A DNA stretch of 64,000 nucleotides from the NCBI RefSeq assembly GCF_017183135.1, contig NZ_JADDXW010000010.1, positions 1-64,000 on the forward strand, written 5' to 3'. The translations under genes and the position numbers were made by a program. The notes under the pieces were generated by a model. That model was not told the origin of the DNA. It was given only the letters and a program-made list of their open reading frames with translations, and did not search any database. How positions within the stretch are numbered: the first letter of the stretch is position 1; the number at the start of each line of letters is the position of its first letter. Positions 47,563-57,262 of this stretch are shown here, one piece after another. The stretch comes from Aurantimonas marina (GTDB taxonomy: Bacteria; Pseudomonadota; Alphaproteobacteria; Rhizobiales; Rhizobiaceae).

Positions 47563-49956
47563 ATGCGGAAGATGTTATTCGCGAAGGTCATCACGGTTTT
47601 CGCTTGCGGTGTTGGCATCACGTTCCAAGAGGCTCAACCACAAGAGGCGCAAGCCGACTCGATCGACCAGGGCACCATCGCGACCGGAGCCGACGCTCCG
47701 CCCATGCCAACCCCGACACCGGGAAGTGTTGCACCGAATCCTATCTATGACGCCGGTGGGCGCGCCCTCGTCCCGATCAAGGATGCATCCGGTCAACCAA
47801 TCATCCTCGATCAAGAAGCGATCAACCATCGCGATTCGAGTGGGAACCAGACCTTCGACTTTCAAACCCTCGTCGAGATCGGACGTCATCTGTTCACGAC
47901 GCCCTACAGCCGCTTCGTTCCCGGAAAGGGTGAGACTGCACCGGACATCGGTTGGAACGAGCCCAAAGATCAAGTCATATCGAAACGCGGGCAACGCGGC
48001 GACTCCTTCGGTGAAGGTGAAATGGGCCCGAGACAGCGCTGGCTGGCGCTCGCCCGCGGCGATCACGGCGAAGCGCTGGCGCCGTTCTTCAACTTTCCGA
48101 AAGGAAACCGCCAATTGCGGCTGAACGGTCTCGACTCGCAATCCTGTTTCGAGTGTCACAATACGATCGGCTCGACGAGCCTTTCAGACACAGGCTCGAC
48201 CGCGCTGGCCCGCAAGCCCGGGGTGACGGGCGGCCCTGCGGGTTTTGCGTCCACGGCCTTCATCAATCCGGCGCTCCAGTGCAATCCGGGTGAACCCGTG
48301 ACCAACCGCGACAAGCTGCTGAGAACGCTGGAGCAGAGCGCCTTCGCGCGACAAGGTTGCTACCTGCCGGAGTTCCTATTCTTCGATCTTTATCCTAGCT
48401 ACGCTGGAGCGCTTACCGCGACCAACGAACTGGTGCTGGCCGGGCCAGTCAACACGCTGGCGAAGAAGTGGCGCTCGGCCGCCTTCATGTTCCTGCGCAA
48501 TCCGCCTCATGTCTTCGGAACGGGCTATGCGCAGAAAATAGCTGAAGAAATGACGCTTGAACTATACCGACAGCGGCTCACGGCGGTTCGTCAAGCGATG
48601 ACCGCCGCGAAAAGCCGGCTGGAAGGCGTTGAGAAGACAACTACGTTGCGAGCGAAGGGGGTATCTTTCGGCACCTATTCTGTAAAGTTGATATCTCTCA
48701 CTCCGCCGCCAGCACGACCCGCATTTGAAACATCCACTCCCCAACCTAACGTCAACGATTTCATCGCCTTTTCCCCAGTCGGTGACCTAGCAGTCCCTGG
48801 ATTCGACGTGATCGAGACCTGCCTTGCCAATGGCCGGCAGACGACAGGAACGAGCTGCGTGCTCGACGGCGTCAGCCGCGACCTGATTGTGCGTCCGTTC
48901 CAATGGAAGGGCATTGCGTCGGATGAGCGCAATTTCGTACGCGACGCGCTGAACTTTCATTTCGGTATGCAGGCGGTCGAAATCCACGATAAAAAGGACG
49001 AGGACGCGGATCGCGACGCCCTTGAGGTGTCCGTGGCCGAGGTCTCGGCTTTGACAGCCTTCACCATGAGCATCCGTCCGCCCGTCAGCCGTCCCTTCGA
49101 TGCCGCGAACGAGCCCGAAAGGGCCGCCAGCGCGGAGCGCGGAAAATGCCTGTTCGAAGGCCGCACTTCTGCCGACTGCGCGACGGTCACCGCTGTGAGC
49201 ACTAGCGCGATGGGCGAAGCCGCCTCATGCGCTAGTTGTCACCAGCCGACAATGACGATCACTGATTCCCGCGTTACCGTCCGCGACCCCAGAGCTGGGC
49301 GTGAACGGATAGCGGGCGCCTCGACTAGTCTGTCGGCGCAGCTAAGCTATGAGAGCAGTGCCGTGCCGCCGCAGGTCCAGAGCGCCCTTTCTACTCCAAT
49401 GGGGGCGGATAACGGCGAAGACACGCCCGAAGAAGAATTTATGAGGCAGCTTGATGCATTCCTTTCCGGCACCTCGTTCCAAGCCATCGGTTACACTTTC
49501 GATCTCAACACGGGAACTTTGCCGATCACGCTTTGCCGACTGAGCCCCGAAGAGCCGATGGGCAATGAAGCCTGCCCGCAGCCGTCGTCCCCCGGCACTT
49601 CGCTTGACGTGCCGATCTTCAGCGATTTCAAGCGGCATCGAATGGGCGACAACCTGGCCGATCCCGTGGCGCAGCCGGTCGACCGCGTGATCTTCGAGGT
49701 GCAGCCGGTCCCGGCCGACGAGTTCTTGACGAGGCCGCTCTGGGGCGTCGCTGATACCGGTCCCTGGCTCCATGACGGACGGGCGCAGAGTCTGCGGGAG
49801 GCGATCCTGCTGCACGGCGGTCGCGGCAGCGAGGCCCAGCCGGCCGTCGATCGCTTCACCGGACTGCCGAAAGACGACCAGGACGCGATTGTCGACTTTC
49901 TCTTGACGCTCCGCCTGCCCGTCGAACCGACTTTCGGCCGCACCCTCAAGCCCTGA
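47563..49956 (+). CDS. Secreted di-heme oxidoreductase-like c-type cytochrome
   Basis: 797 residues with an N-terminal signal-like segment (FAKVITVFACGVGIT). Two heme-c motifs are seen: CFECH at 195-199 and CASCH at 556-560. The C-terminal region has FSDFKRHRMGDNLADPV, RPLWGVADTGPWLHDGRA and REAILLHGG, the pattern of the DHOR/MauG-like peroxidase families (PF06537-type). The middle (about 240-530) with extra Cys residues is not familiar to me. GGAGG sets the start at 47563 rather than a TTG at 47551. Base composition is visibly less GC-rich than its neighbours, and the gene is flanked by two ROK-gene ends, so transfer is likely. No partner electron carrier is adjacent. Confidence 0.75.
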   Translation: MRKMLFAKVITVFACGVGITFQEAQPQEAQADSIDQGTIATGADAPPMPTPTPGSVAPNPIYDAGGRALVPIKDASGQPIILDQEAINHRDSSGNQTFDFQTLVEIGRHLFTTPYSRFVPGKGETAPDIGWNEPKDQVISKRGQRGDSFGEGEMGPRQRWLALARGDHGEALAPFFNFPKGNRQLRLNGLDSQSCFECHNTIGSTSLSDTGSTALARKPGVTGGPAGFASTAFINPALQCNPGEPVTNRDKLLRTLEQSAFARQGCYLPEFLFFDLYPSYAGALTATNELVLAGPVNTLAKKWRSAAFMFLRNPPHVFGTGYAQKIAEEMTLELYRQRLTAVRQAMTAAKSRLEGVEKTTTLRAKGVSFGTYSVKLISLTPPPARPAFETSTPQPNVNDFIAFSPVGDLAVPGFDVIETCLANGRQTTGTSCVLDGVSRDLIVRPFQWKGIASDERNFVRDALNFHFGMQAVEIHDKKDEDADRDALEVSVAEVSALTAFTMSIRPPVSRPFDAANEPERAASAERGKCLFEGRTSADCATVTAVSTSAMGEAASCASCHQPTMTITDSRVTVRDPRAGRERIAGASTSLSAQLSYESSAVPPQVQSALSTPMGADNGEDTPEEEFMRQLDAFLSGTSFQAIGYTFDLNTGTLPITLCRLSPEEPMGNEACPQPSSPGTSLDVPIFSDFKRHRMGDNLADPVAQPVDRVIFEVQPVPADEFLTRPLWGVADTGPWLHDGRAQSLREAILLHGGRGSEAQPAVDRFTGLPKDDQDAIVDFLLTLRLPVEPTFGRTLKP

Positions 49957-50100
49957 CCGGCAGCGAACGCAGGGGCACAAAGTCCTCTTAGGCCGACTTT
50001 AGTCCGGTTCTTGAAAGGCGTGCGAAAGCGCGAATGGATGAGTCTGCCGAATTCAACCAAAGCCGGCCCTGTCAGCGGGGGATTTGCAGTGCTTTCCCCT

Positions 50101-50236
50101 CCCTCAATCCTCCGCGTAAAGCACCCGATGATCGAGCGGATAGCGCGTGAACAGCGCCAACGTGGCCGCGCCCATCGCGCGGGCGATCGATCCGAAGGTT
50201 CCGGGCCGGATTTCGAGCGGCGTCAGGCCTTGGAGC
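50101..50236 (-). repeat. Copy B of the 136-bp direct repeat, within the ROK gene 3' end
   Basis: Same orientation as copy A and 2,786 bases from it. It is the intact end of the ROK gene (stop at 50104). The pair of repeats brackets the heme gene exactly, which is the layout left by insertion at a gene 3' end or by recombination between related gene ends. The 147 bases between the heme gene stop and the ROK stop contain nothing else that I recognise. Confidence 0.85.
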
Positions 50237-51345
50237 TTGAGGCTCATCATCGCCCGCTCGGTCGCCTCGACCAGCCGGGTGCGCACCGCCGGCGGAAACC
50301 CGCCGTCGATCACCGCGCATTCGAAATCATAGACCGAACTGGCCGCGACGAGGGCATGGGCCAACCCCTCTCCGGCGATACCCAGCCAGCGGTCGAGACA
50401 ATCGCCGAGCCCGTCCCAGGCCGCGTCGCTTCGCCAGATTTCAAGCGGGTCACCGCCTTGTTCCGCGATCATCTTCTCCAGGACATGGATCGAGGCGACG
50501 TTGATCAACTGGTCGAAGCCGGCCGCGTCGGCCCCAGCCGTCCGGGCGCGGGGCACCGGCATCGGGCCGAGCACCGCGGCATTGCCGGTGCGGCCGGTGA
50601 CGAGGGTGCCATCGATGACGAGGCCACCGCCGACGAAGGCGCCGACGAAGACGTAGAGATAGTCCGAGGACCGGGCGGCGCCGAAGACGTTCTCGGCGGC
50701 GCAGGCGGCGGTCGCGTCGTTGGCGAGTTGGACCGGCAGGCCGGTCGACTCGCTCAAGGTTCCGGCGATGTCGGCCCTGCGCCATTCGTCCATGCTAGCT
50801 GCCGGCGCGCCGATCTCCTCGGCCCAGGACCACAGTTCGAAGGGCATGGCGATGCCGAGGCCGACGATCCGGGTCCGCAGCTTCGGGTCGATCGCGGCGA
50901 CGACGCGCGCCTCGGCGGCGCCGACGAAATCGAGCACGGCGTCGAGGCGCGGATAGGCATAGGTCTGGCGCTCGCTCGCCCGGATCCTCCCGACGAAATC
51001 CATCAGCACCAGCTCGACCGAGCGCCGGCCGATCTTGAGCCCGAGCGAAAACGCGCCGTCCGGATTGAGCCGCATCGGCACTGACGGCTGACCGACCCGG
51101 CCGCGCCGGGGCTTTTCGCGCAAAACCAGTTGATCGGCCTCGAGCACCCGCATGATCACCGAGGCGGTCTGTGGCGACAGGCCGCTGCGCCGGGCGATAT
51201 CGGCCTTGGCCAGCTCGCCGTGGCGACGGATCAGCGTCAGCACGGCGCGCTCGTTATGGGCCCTCATTCCAGCCTGGTTCGAGCCGCGTGTTCGCTCGTC
51301 GCGGCGGGTCGCCGCGGCTGCCTCGCCGGTCCTGGTGTGGTCCAT
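50104..51345 (-). CDS. frcR: ROK-family transcriptional regulator, divergent from frcBCA (FrcR-like)
   Basis: 413 residues. An N-terminal winged helix-turn-helix at about 25-85 (LIRRHGELAKADIARRSGL, PQTASVIMRVLE) precedes a ROK sugar-binding domain (VGLGIAMPFELW, LANDATAACAAENVFGAA, GAFVGGGLVIDG). The usual zinc motif CxCGxxGC is not seen, and the ATP-binding DxGxT region is degenerate, as expected for a regulator rather than a kinase. GGGAGGAAAGC sets the ATG at 51345. It should repress the divergent fructose-type ABC genes through the inverted repeat at 51456-51474. Its 3' end is duplicated at 47315. Confidence 0.88.
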   Translation of the reverse strand: MDHTRTGEAAAATRRDERTRGSNQAGMRAHNERAVLTLIRRHGELAKADIARRSGLSPQTASVIMRVLEADQLVLREKPRRGRVGQPSVPMRLNPDGAFSLGLKIGRRSVELVLMDFVGRIRASERQTYAYPRLDAVLDFVGAAEARVVAAIDPKLRTRIVGLGIAMPFELWSWAEEIGAPAASMDEWRRADIAGTLSESTGLPVQLANDATAACAAENVFGAARSSDYLYVFVGAFVGGGLVIDGTLVTGRTGNAAVLGPMPVPRARTAGADAAGFDQLINVASIHVLEKMIAEQGGDPLEIWRSDAAWDGLGDCLDRWLGIAGEGLAHALVAASSVYDFECAVIDGGFPPAVRTRLVEATERAMMSLKLQGLTPLEIRPGTFGSIARAMGAATLALFTRYPLDHRVLYAED

Positions 51346-51455
51346 GCTTTCCTCCCGGCCCCTTGAAACCACAGGCGGTTCGCGGGCTGGCACCGGCGAG
51401 CCTCACCATGCCGATGCTACCCCACTGTTCCACCACCAGAGGCCCCAGTCAATAA

Positions 51456-51474
51456 ATAAATCCACTTGATTTAT
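51456..51474. promoter_or_regulatory. Probable operator for the ROK regulator
   Basis: ATAAATC and GATTTAT are perfect seven-base inverted repeats separated by CACTT. The AT-rich sequence stands out in a GC-rich region between the divergent frcR-like and frcB genes. The form resembles sites of NagC/Mlc-type ROK proteins. Binding is inferred. Confidence 0.65.
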
Positions 51475-51599
51475 ATTCATTGACAAGCGTCGCGTCATGG
51501 TGTTTCGTCAACGCGGATCGGGACGGCGAGGAGGCCGCCCGGCATCGCCGACCGGGTAGATTGTCCCGGCACGCGAGTTTCAACTGGGAGGTTTCGTCC

Positions 51600-52634
51600 G
51601 TGACACTTCGTACGCTTCTTGCATCCACCGCCATCGTCGCCGCCGGGGCCATGGGCCTCGCCGCGCCCGCCGCCGCCGCGCAGGACACCACCAAGGCCTG
51701 CCTGATCACTAAGACCGACATCAACCCATTCTTCGTCAAGATGAAGGAAGGCGCCACCGCCAAGGCGGAGGAGCTCGGCGTCGAACTGTCGACCTTCGCC
51801 GGCAAGGTCGACGGCGACCACGAGACCCAGGTCCAGGCGGTCGAGAGCTGCATCGCGGCCGGCGCCAAGGGCATCCTGATCACCGCGTCCGACACCAAGG
51901 CGATCACCGACGTGGTCAAGCAGGCGCGCGACCAGGGCGTTCTGGTCATCGCCCTCGATACGCCGCTGGAGCCGATCGACGCGGCCGACGCGACCTTCGC
52001 CACCGACAATTTCAAGGCAGGCGAGCTGATCGGCCAGTGGGCCGCCGCGACGTTGGGCGACAAGGCGGCCGACGCCAAGATCGCCCTGCTCGATCTGTCG
52101 CCGTCGGCGCCATCGGTCGACGTCCTGCGCGACCAGGGCTTCCTCAAGGGCTTTGGCATCGACATCAAGGACGAAAAGAAAATCGGCGACGAGGACGATC
52201 CGCGCATCGTCGGCCACGACGTCACCGCCGGCAACGAGGAAGGCGGCCGCACCGCGATGGAGAACCTTCTGCAGAAGGATCCCGACATCAACGTCGTCTA
52301 CACCATCAACGAGCCGTCGGCCGCCGGCGCCTACGAGGCGCTGAAATCCTTCGGCAAGACCGAAGGCGTACTCATCGTCTCGGTCGACGGCGGCTGCCCG
52401 GGCGTCAAGAACGTCGAGGAAGGCGTGATCGGCGCGACCTCGCAGCAATATCCGCTCGACATGGCATCCAAGGGCATCGAGGCGATCGCCCAGTTCGCCG
52501 AGGATGGCACCGTGCCGCAGCCGAGCGAGGGGCTCGATTTCTTCGACACCGGCGTCAATCTGGTGACGGACAAGGCCGTCGATGGCGTCGAGTCGATCGA
52601 CGTGAAGGAAGGCACCGACCGCTGCTGGGGCTGA
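51600..52634 (+). CDS. frcB: Fructose-type sugar ABC transporter substrate-binding protein FrcB
   Basis: Periplasmic sugar receptor of the CUT2 (ribose-like) class, 344 residues. The signal peptide ends at APAAAAQ. The mature part reads [20 protein letters not shown], then [53 protein letters not shown] and [12 protein letters not shown]. It closely follows Sinorhizobium FrcB in pattern. It starts at a GTG with GGGAGG upstream; earlier in-frame starts add non-signal sequence. The transporter takes up fructose and, in relatives, also mannose and ribose. Confidence 0.92.
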   Translation: MTLRTLLASTAIVAAGAMGLAAPAAAAQDTTKACLITKTDINPFFVKMKEGATAKAEELGVELSTFAGKVDGDHETQVQAVESCIAAGAKGILITASDTKAITDVVKQARDQGVLVIALDTPLEPIDAADATFATDNFKAGELIGQWAAATLGDKAADAKIALLDLSPSAPSVDVLRDQGFLKGFGIDIKDEKKIGDEDDPRIVGHDVTAGNEEGGRTAMENLLQKDPDINVVYTINEPSAAGAYEALKSFGKTEGVLIVSVDGGCPGVKNVEEGVIGATSQQYPLDMASKGIEAIAQFAEDGTVPQPSEGLDFFDTGVNLVTDKAVDGVESIDVKEGTDRCWG

Positions 52635-52645
52635 GTTAGCCGGCC

Positions 52646-52671
52646 CGGGCGGCCCCGAAGCGGGCCGCCCG
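52646..52671 (+). other. Intercistronic stem-loop after frcB
   Basis: CGGGCGGCCC (52646-52655) and GGGCCGCCCG (52662-52671) form a perfect ten-base stem with a six-base loop, 12 bases after the frcB stop. No T-run follows at once. It is probably a transcript-stabilising or attenuating element that favours binding-protein synthesis over permease. Confidence 0.65.
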
Positions 52672-52736
52672 CTTGACCTCGCCTTTTCTTCGCGCGTTGA
52701 TGCGTTAGCGGCCCTGGCCTTCCGGAGCGACACGCC

Positions 52737-53803
52737 ATGAGTGAAACGACCGACAAGGGGGAGGATTTCGAATCCTCCCTCGGCCAGAGCGACACCGCCG
52801 TCGCCGCCTTCGGCCATCGCCGGCGCGGCGCGCTCGGCAACCTGCAGCACTTCCTGCACGGCAACCCGACCATGGTGCCGGTCATCGTTCTCCTGCTGTC
52901 GGTGTTGGTGTTCGGCCTCGTCTCCGACAATTTCTTTTCGGCGTTCAACCTGTCGCTGATCATGCAGCAGGTGGCCATCGTCGGCATATTGGCGGCGGCG
53001 CAGAGCCTCGTCATCCTCACCGCCGGCATCGACCTGTCGGTCGCCGCCGTCATGGTGATGGTTTCGGTGATCATGGGCCGGCTGTCGACCGAATTCGGCC
53101 TGCCGGTGCCGCTGGCGATCCTGGTCGGCCTCGTCGTCGGCGCGCTGACCGGCCTGCTCAACGGCGTTCTGGTTACCCGCGTGCGGCTGCCGCCCTTCAT
53201 CACGACGCTGGGCACCTGGAACATCTTCCTGGCGCTGAACTATTATTTCTCCAATCGCGAGACCATCCGCAGCCAGACGCTGGACGCCGAGGCACCGCTC
53301 CTGAAGCTGTTCGGCGAACGCTTCGAGATTGGCGGCGCGGTGCTGACCTGGGGCGTCGTCCTGATGATCGCGATCTTCCTGATCCTTTGGTACGTGCTCA
53401 ACCGCACTGCCTGGGGCCGGCATGTCTACGCCATCGGCGACGACAAGGAAGCGGCTGAGCTCTCCGGTATTCGCACCGACCGCACCCTGGTTTCGGTCTA
53501 TGTCCTCGCCGGCTTCATCTGCGCCATCGCCGCCTGGGCCTCGATCGGCCGTGTCGGATCGGTCAGTCCGACGTCCTTCTTCGAGGCCAATCTGGAATCG
53601 ATCACCGCCGTAGTGATCGGCGGCATCTCGCTATTCGGCGGCCGCGGCTCGATCCTCGGGCCGATGATCGGCGCGCTGATCGTCGGGGTGTTCAACTCCG
53701 GGCTGCGGCTCGGCGGCGTCGACGTGCTCTGGCAGGTCTTCGCCACCGGCTGGCTCATCATCATCGCCGTCGCCATCGACCAGTGGATCAGGAAGATCTC
53801 CGC

Positions 53804-53807
<4 letters not shown>
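52737..53807 (+). CDS. frcC: Fructose-type sugar ABC transporter permease FrcC
   Basis: CUT2 permease of 356 residues, with about eight to ten membrane helices. It begins with a cytoplasmic acidic stretch, then VPVIVLLLSVLVFGLVSDNF. Typical signatures are SLVILTAGIDLSVAAVMVMV, TLGTWNIFLALNYYFS, YAIGDDKEAAELSGI and GGRGSILGPMIGALIVGVF. A hairpin with nine-base arms (52759-52779) lies inside the first codons and could slow its translation. It overlaps frcA by ATGA. Confidence 0.92.
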
Positions 53808-54592
<785 letters not shown>

Positions 54593-54610
54593 CGTCAGGC
54601 TGAATTGGTG

Positions 54611-54643
54611 GCGGCCGGCGGCGCATGACGCGCCGCCGGCCGC
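54611..54643. terminator. Strong bidirectional stem-loop between frcA and the chemoreceptor gene
   Basis: GCGGCCGGCGGCGC and GCGCCGCCGGCCGC form a perfect 14-base stem around ATGAC. It fills most of the 57 bases between the two convergent stop codons. There is no T-run, but the position and strength fit a transcription end. Confidence 0.75.
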
Positions 54644-54649
54644 TCGCCG

Positions 54650-56197
54650 TCAAGCCGCGATCATGCCATTCCTGCGAAGGCCTTTTTGGAGGGTCTCCAC
54701 CCGCTGGCGGGCCGGCCCCGAATGAGTCGAATCGCCGGCATCGTTATCGGCGGCCGTGCGGATTTCAGCCATCATACGCAATAGCTCAGAGGCCGTGTCC
54801 TTGAGCGTGACCGCAACGGCGGCTGCCTCCTCGACCATCGCCGCGTTCTGCTGGGTATGCTGGTCCATCTGGGCGACGGCGGTGTTCACCTCCTTGATGG
54901 CGATGGCCTGTTCGCCGGACGTGTTGGCGAGGTCGGCCACGCCCGCCGTGATCTCGGTGGAGCGTTCGACGATCTTGCCGAGCGCCTCGCCCGTGCCCCG
55001 CACCAGCTCGACGCCGCCGGCGATTTCCACCGAACTTGCCGAAATCAGCGTCTTGATCTCCTTGGCCGCCTCGGCCGAGCGCTGAGCGAGGCCGCGCACT
55101 TCCTGGGCGACCACGGCAAAGCCACGGCCGGCTTCGCCCGCCCGCGCCGCCTCGACCCCGGCGTTCAGCGCCAAAAGGTTGGTCTGGAAGGCAATCTCGT
55201 CGATCACCCCGATGATCATGCCGATCTCTTTCGAAGACTGCTCGATCCGGCCCATCGCCGCGACCGCCTTCTGGACGATCTCCCCGACATTCCTGGCTTC
55301 ATTCATTGAACTTTGGACGCCCGCCGAAACCTCGGCGGCACGGTCTGATGCGCCCTGAACGCCGGCCGCGAGCTGCTGCAGAGCCGCAGCGGTCTCTTCC
55401 AGACCGGCGGCCTGCTGCTCGGTGCGGCGGGCCAGATCCTCCGATGCGCCGGCAATCTCCCGCGCGCCGGTTTCCACCGCCTCAGCCGAGCCGCTGGTCG
55501 CGGCAACAAGATCGCCAAATGCCGTGACGGCCTGATTGAAGTCATCCTTGAGTCCCTGGAACTCTTCGGGAAACTCGGTTGTGATCGGCTGCGACAGGTC
55601 GCCCGCGGCCATACGGTTGAGGGCGGCGCCAAGCTCCCCGACGACAAAACTGCGAACGGTCGCCGTTCGCTGCCGTTCTTCCTCGGCGCTCTTCTCGGCG
55701 GCACGCTGGGTCAGGATGTCGAGATAGCTCGTGATACAACGCTCCATGTCGAGGAGCGCGACGCGGACCAGCGCATTGATCGCCGCCGCCGCCTCCTCCT
55801 TGCCGCTGCGTCCCATGAGGCCCTTCGGCCAAAGTTGCAGGAGCGTTTCCCGGACAAGCGTTCCAAGCAGAACGCTATAGCCCGAGATGAAGTATTTCGG
55901 CTCGAGTCCGATCCTTGCATGAGCGGCGCCGATACGCTCCGTACGCACCACATGGTCGCTACCGGTTTCACCCCTTGCGAGAGCGAGCCAGTGATCCTTT
56001 TGCTTCGCATGGGCGGCGCGTAGATGCTGATCATTGCTGAAGAAGGATATCAGCGTGTCGTCCGCCCGAATGACCGCGTAGAATTCATCCAGCGCGTCAT
56101 CCAGCACGTTGCGGATGATGGGTTCAATGCGACGAAGCGACTCGGGGGCATTCCGACTTGCGGTCGCCGCGATGGGGTTTTCTGGCTTTGGTTGCAT
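54650..56197 (-). CDS. Globin-coupled methyl-accepting chemotaxis protein
   Basis: Soluble chemoreceptor of 515 residues without membrane helices. The first about 170 residues form a globin-sensor (protoglobin) domain with the proximal heme ligand His93 in [23 protein letters not shown]-like linker ([12 protein letters not shown]) follows, then the signalling domain with the hairpin [20 protein letters not shown] and [19 protein letters not shown]. Relatives sense oxygen for aerotaxis. A C-terminal CheR pentapeptide is not evident. It is convergent with frcA. Confidence 0.93.
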   Translation of the reverse strand: MQPKPENPIAATASRNAPESLRRIEPIIRNVLDDALDEFYAVIRADDTLISFFSNDQHLRAAHAKQKDHWLALARGETGSDHVVRTERIGAAHARIGLEPKYFISGYSVLLGTLVRETLLQLWPKGLMGRSGKEEAAAAINALVRVALLDMERCITSYLDILTQRAAEKSAEEERQRTATVRSFVVGELGAALNRMAAGDLSQPITTEFPEEFQGLKDDFNQAVTAFGDLVAATSGSAEAVETGAREIAGASEDLARRTEQQAAGLEETAAALQQLAAGVQGASDRAAEVSAGVQSSMNEARNVGEIVQKAVAAMGRIEQSSKEIGMIIGVIDEIAFQTNLLALNAGVEAARAGEAGRGFAVVAQEVRGLAQRSAEAAKEIKTLISASSVEIAGGVELVRGTGEALGKIVERSTEITAGVADLANTSGEQAIAIKEVNTAVAQMDQHTQQNAAMVEEAAAVAVTLKDTASELLRMMAEIRTAADNDAGDSTHSGPARQRVETLQKGLRRNGMIAA

Positions 56198-56443
56198 TAC
56201 TCGGTTGAACTCTTGCTGTGGCGCGATGGAGAAGGTTGGCCCCGCATCCCAAACGTGGGAAAGCAGAAGAATTACGCAGGATCAATGCCTTGAAGGTGGA
56301 TCGGACATGCTTACCAAATTCTTACATGGGTCATGGCCGCGCCGACTATTTCGTTGGTCGGGCAACGACCCTCGAACAACCAGTGGCTGTAGCCGGTCGT
56401 CCGTTGGCCCGGCCGCGCCCCCACGTTGAAGGAACGCGCCGCC

Positions 56444-57175
56444 ATGGCCTACGATCTTTACTACTGGCCAACGATTCCGGGGCGCGGCGAATATGTCCGC
56501 CTCGTCCTGGAAACGGCTGAAGTGCCCTATCGCGACCTGGCGCGGCTGCCCGACAGCGAGGGCGGCGGCATTGGCGCCATGATGGCGTTCATGGCCGGAG
56601 GTCGGGGCCATCGCTTCCCATTCGCGCCGCCCTTCCTCGTGGACGGAGATCTGTTGATCTCACAGACCGCCGAGATCTGCGCCGTCCTCGGCGAGCGTCA
56701 CGGTCTGGCGCCGAAAAGTGAAGCGGATCGCCTGTTTGCCCGCTCGATCGCGCTGTCCACCGCCGATTTCGTCAGCGAGGCGCACGATACCCACCATCCG
56801 ATCGGCGTGGGGGACTATTACGAGGACCAGAAGAACGAGGCGAAGCGGCGTGCGGCCCGTTTCCGCGACGAACGCATGCCGAAATATCTCGGTTGGTACG
56901 AGCGCCTTCTCGCCACCAACCCCGCCGGGTCGGGCCATCTCGTCGGCGTGCACCTATCCTATGCCGATCTCGGCCTGTTCCAGACGCTTGCCGGCGTCGC
57001 TTACGCGTTTCCCAGGCGGATGGCGGATATCGTGGGAGACTATCCGAAAACCGAAGCGCTGGCGGCGCGTGTCGCGGAGCATCCGGCGGTTGCGGCGTAT
57101 CTGGCGAGCGAGCGGCGCATCGCCTTCAACGAGGACGGCATCTTCCGCCACTATCCAGAGCTCGACGGGGCGTAA
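56444..57175 (+). CDS. Glutathione S-transferase family protein
   Basis: 243 residues. The N-terminal thioredoxin-like domain is MAYDLYYWPTIPGRGEYVRLVLETAEVPY, followed by FPFAPPFLVDGDLLISQTAEI (cis-Pro and the Ser-Gln-Thr turn, split here at LLISQT). The helical domain has PKYLGWYERLL, LVGVHLSYADLGLFQTL and the N-capping box region. This is close to the sigma/alpha-like GST group. GAAGGAACG is upstream of the ATG at 56444. Single gene; substrate unknown. Confidence 0.87.
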   Translation: MAYDLYYWPTIPGRGEYVRLVLETAEVPYRDLARLPDSEGGGIGAMMAFMAGGRGHRFPFAPPFLVDGDLLISQTAEICAVLGERHGLAPKSEADRLFARSIALSTADFVSEAHDTHHPIGVGDYYEDQKNEAKRRAARFRDERMPKYLGWYERLLATNPAGSGHLVGVHLSYADLGLFQTLAGVAYAFPRRMADIVGDYPKTEALAARVAEHPAVAAYLASERRIAFNEDGIFRHYPELDGA

Positions 57176-57194
57176 GTGCAGCGCAAAACGCCAA

Positions 57195-57216
57195 CGCCCC
57201 GGCCGTAGCCGGGGCG
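57195..57216. terminator. Stem-loop between convergent GST-like and transglycosylase genes
   Basis: CGCCCCGGC and GCCGGGGCG pair perfectly over nine bases around CGTA. On the minus side a short GTTTTG lies about six bases beyond the stem. It probably ends one or both convergent transcripts. Confidence 0.65.
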
Positions 57217-57262
57217 CGGAACGCAAGGACGGCGGAGCGCAACGCCCCGCCCTGTTACGTCA

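Noticed and set aside
52759-52779. Palindrome containing TTCGAAT, at first sight like a tRNA T-loop
   Set aside because: It lies inside the frcC coding sequence and has no cloverleaf around it.
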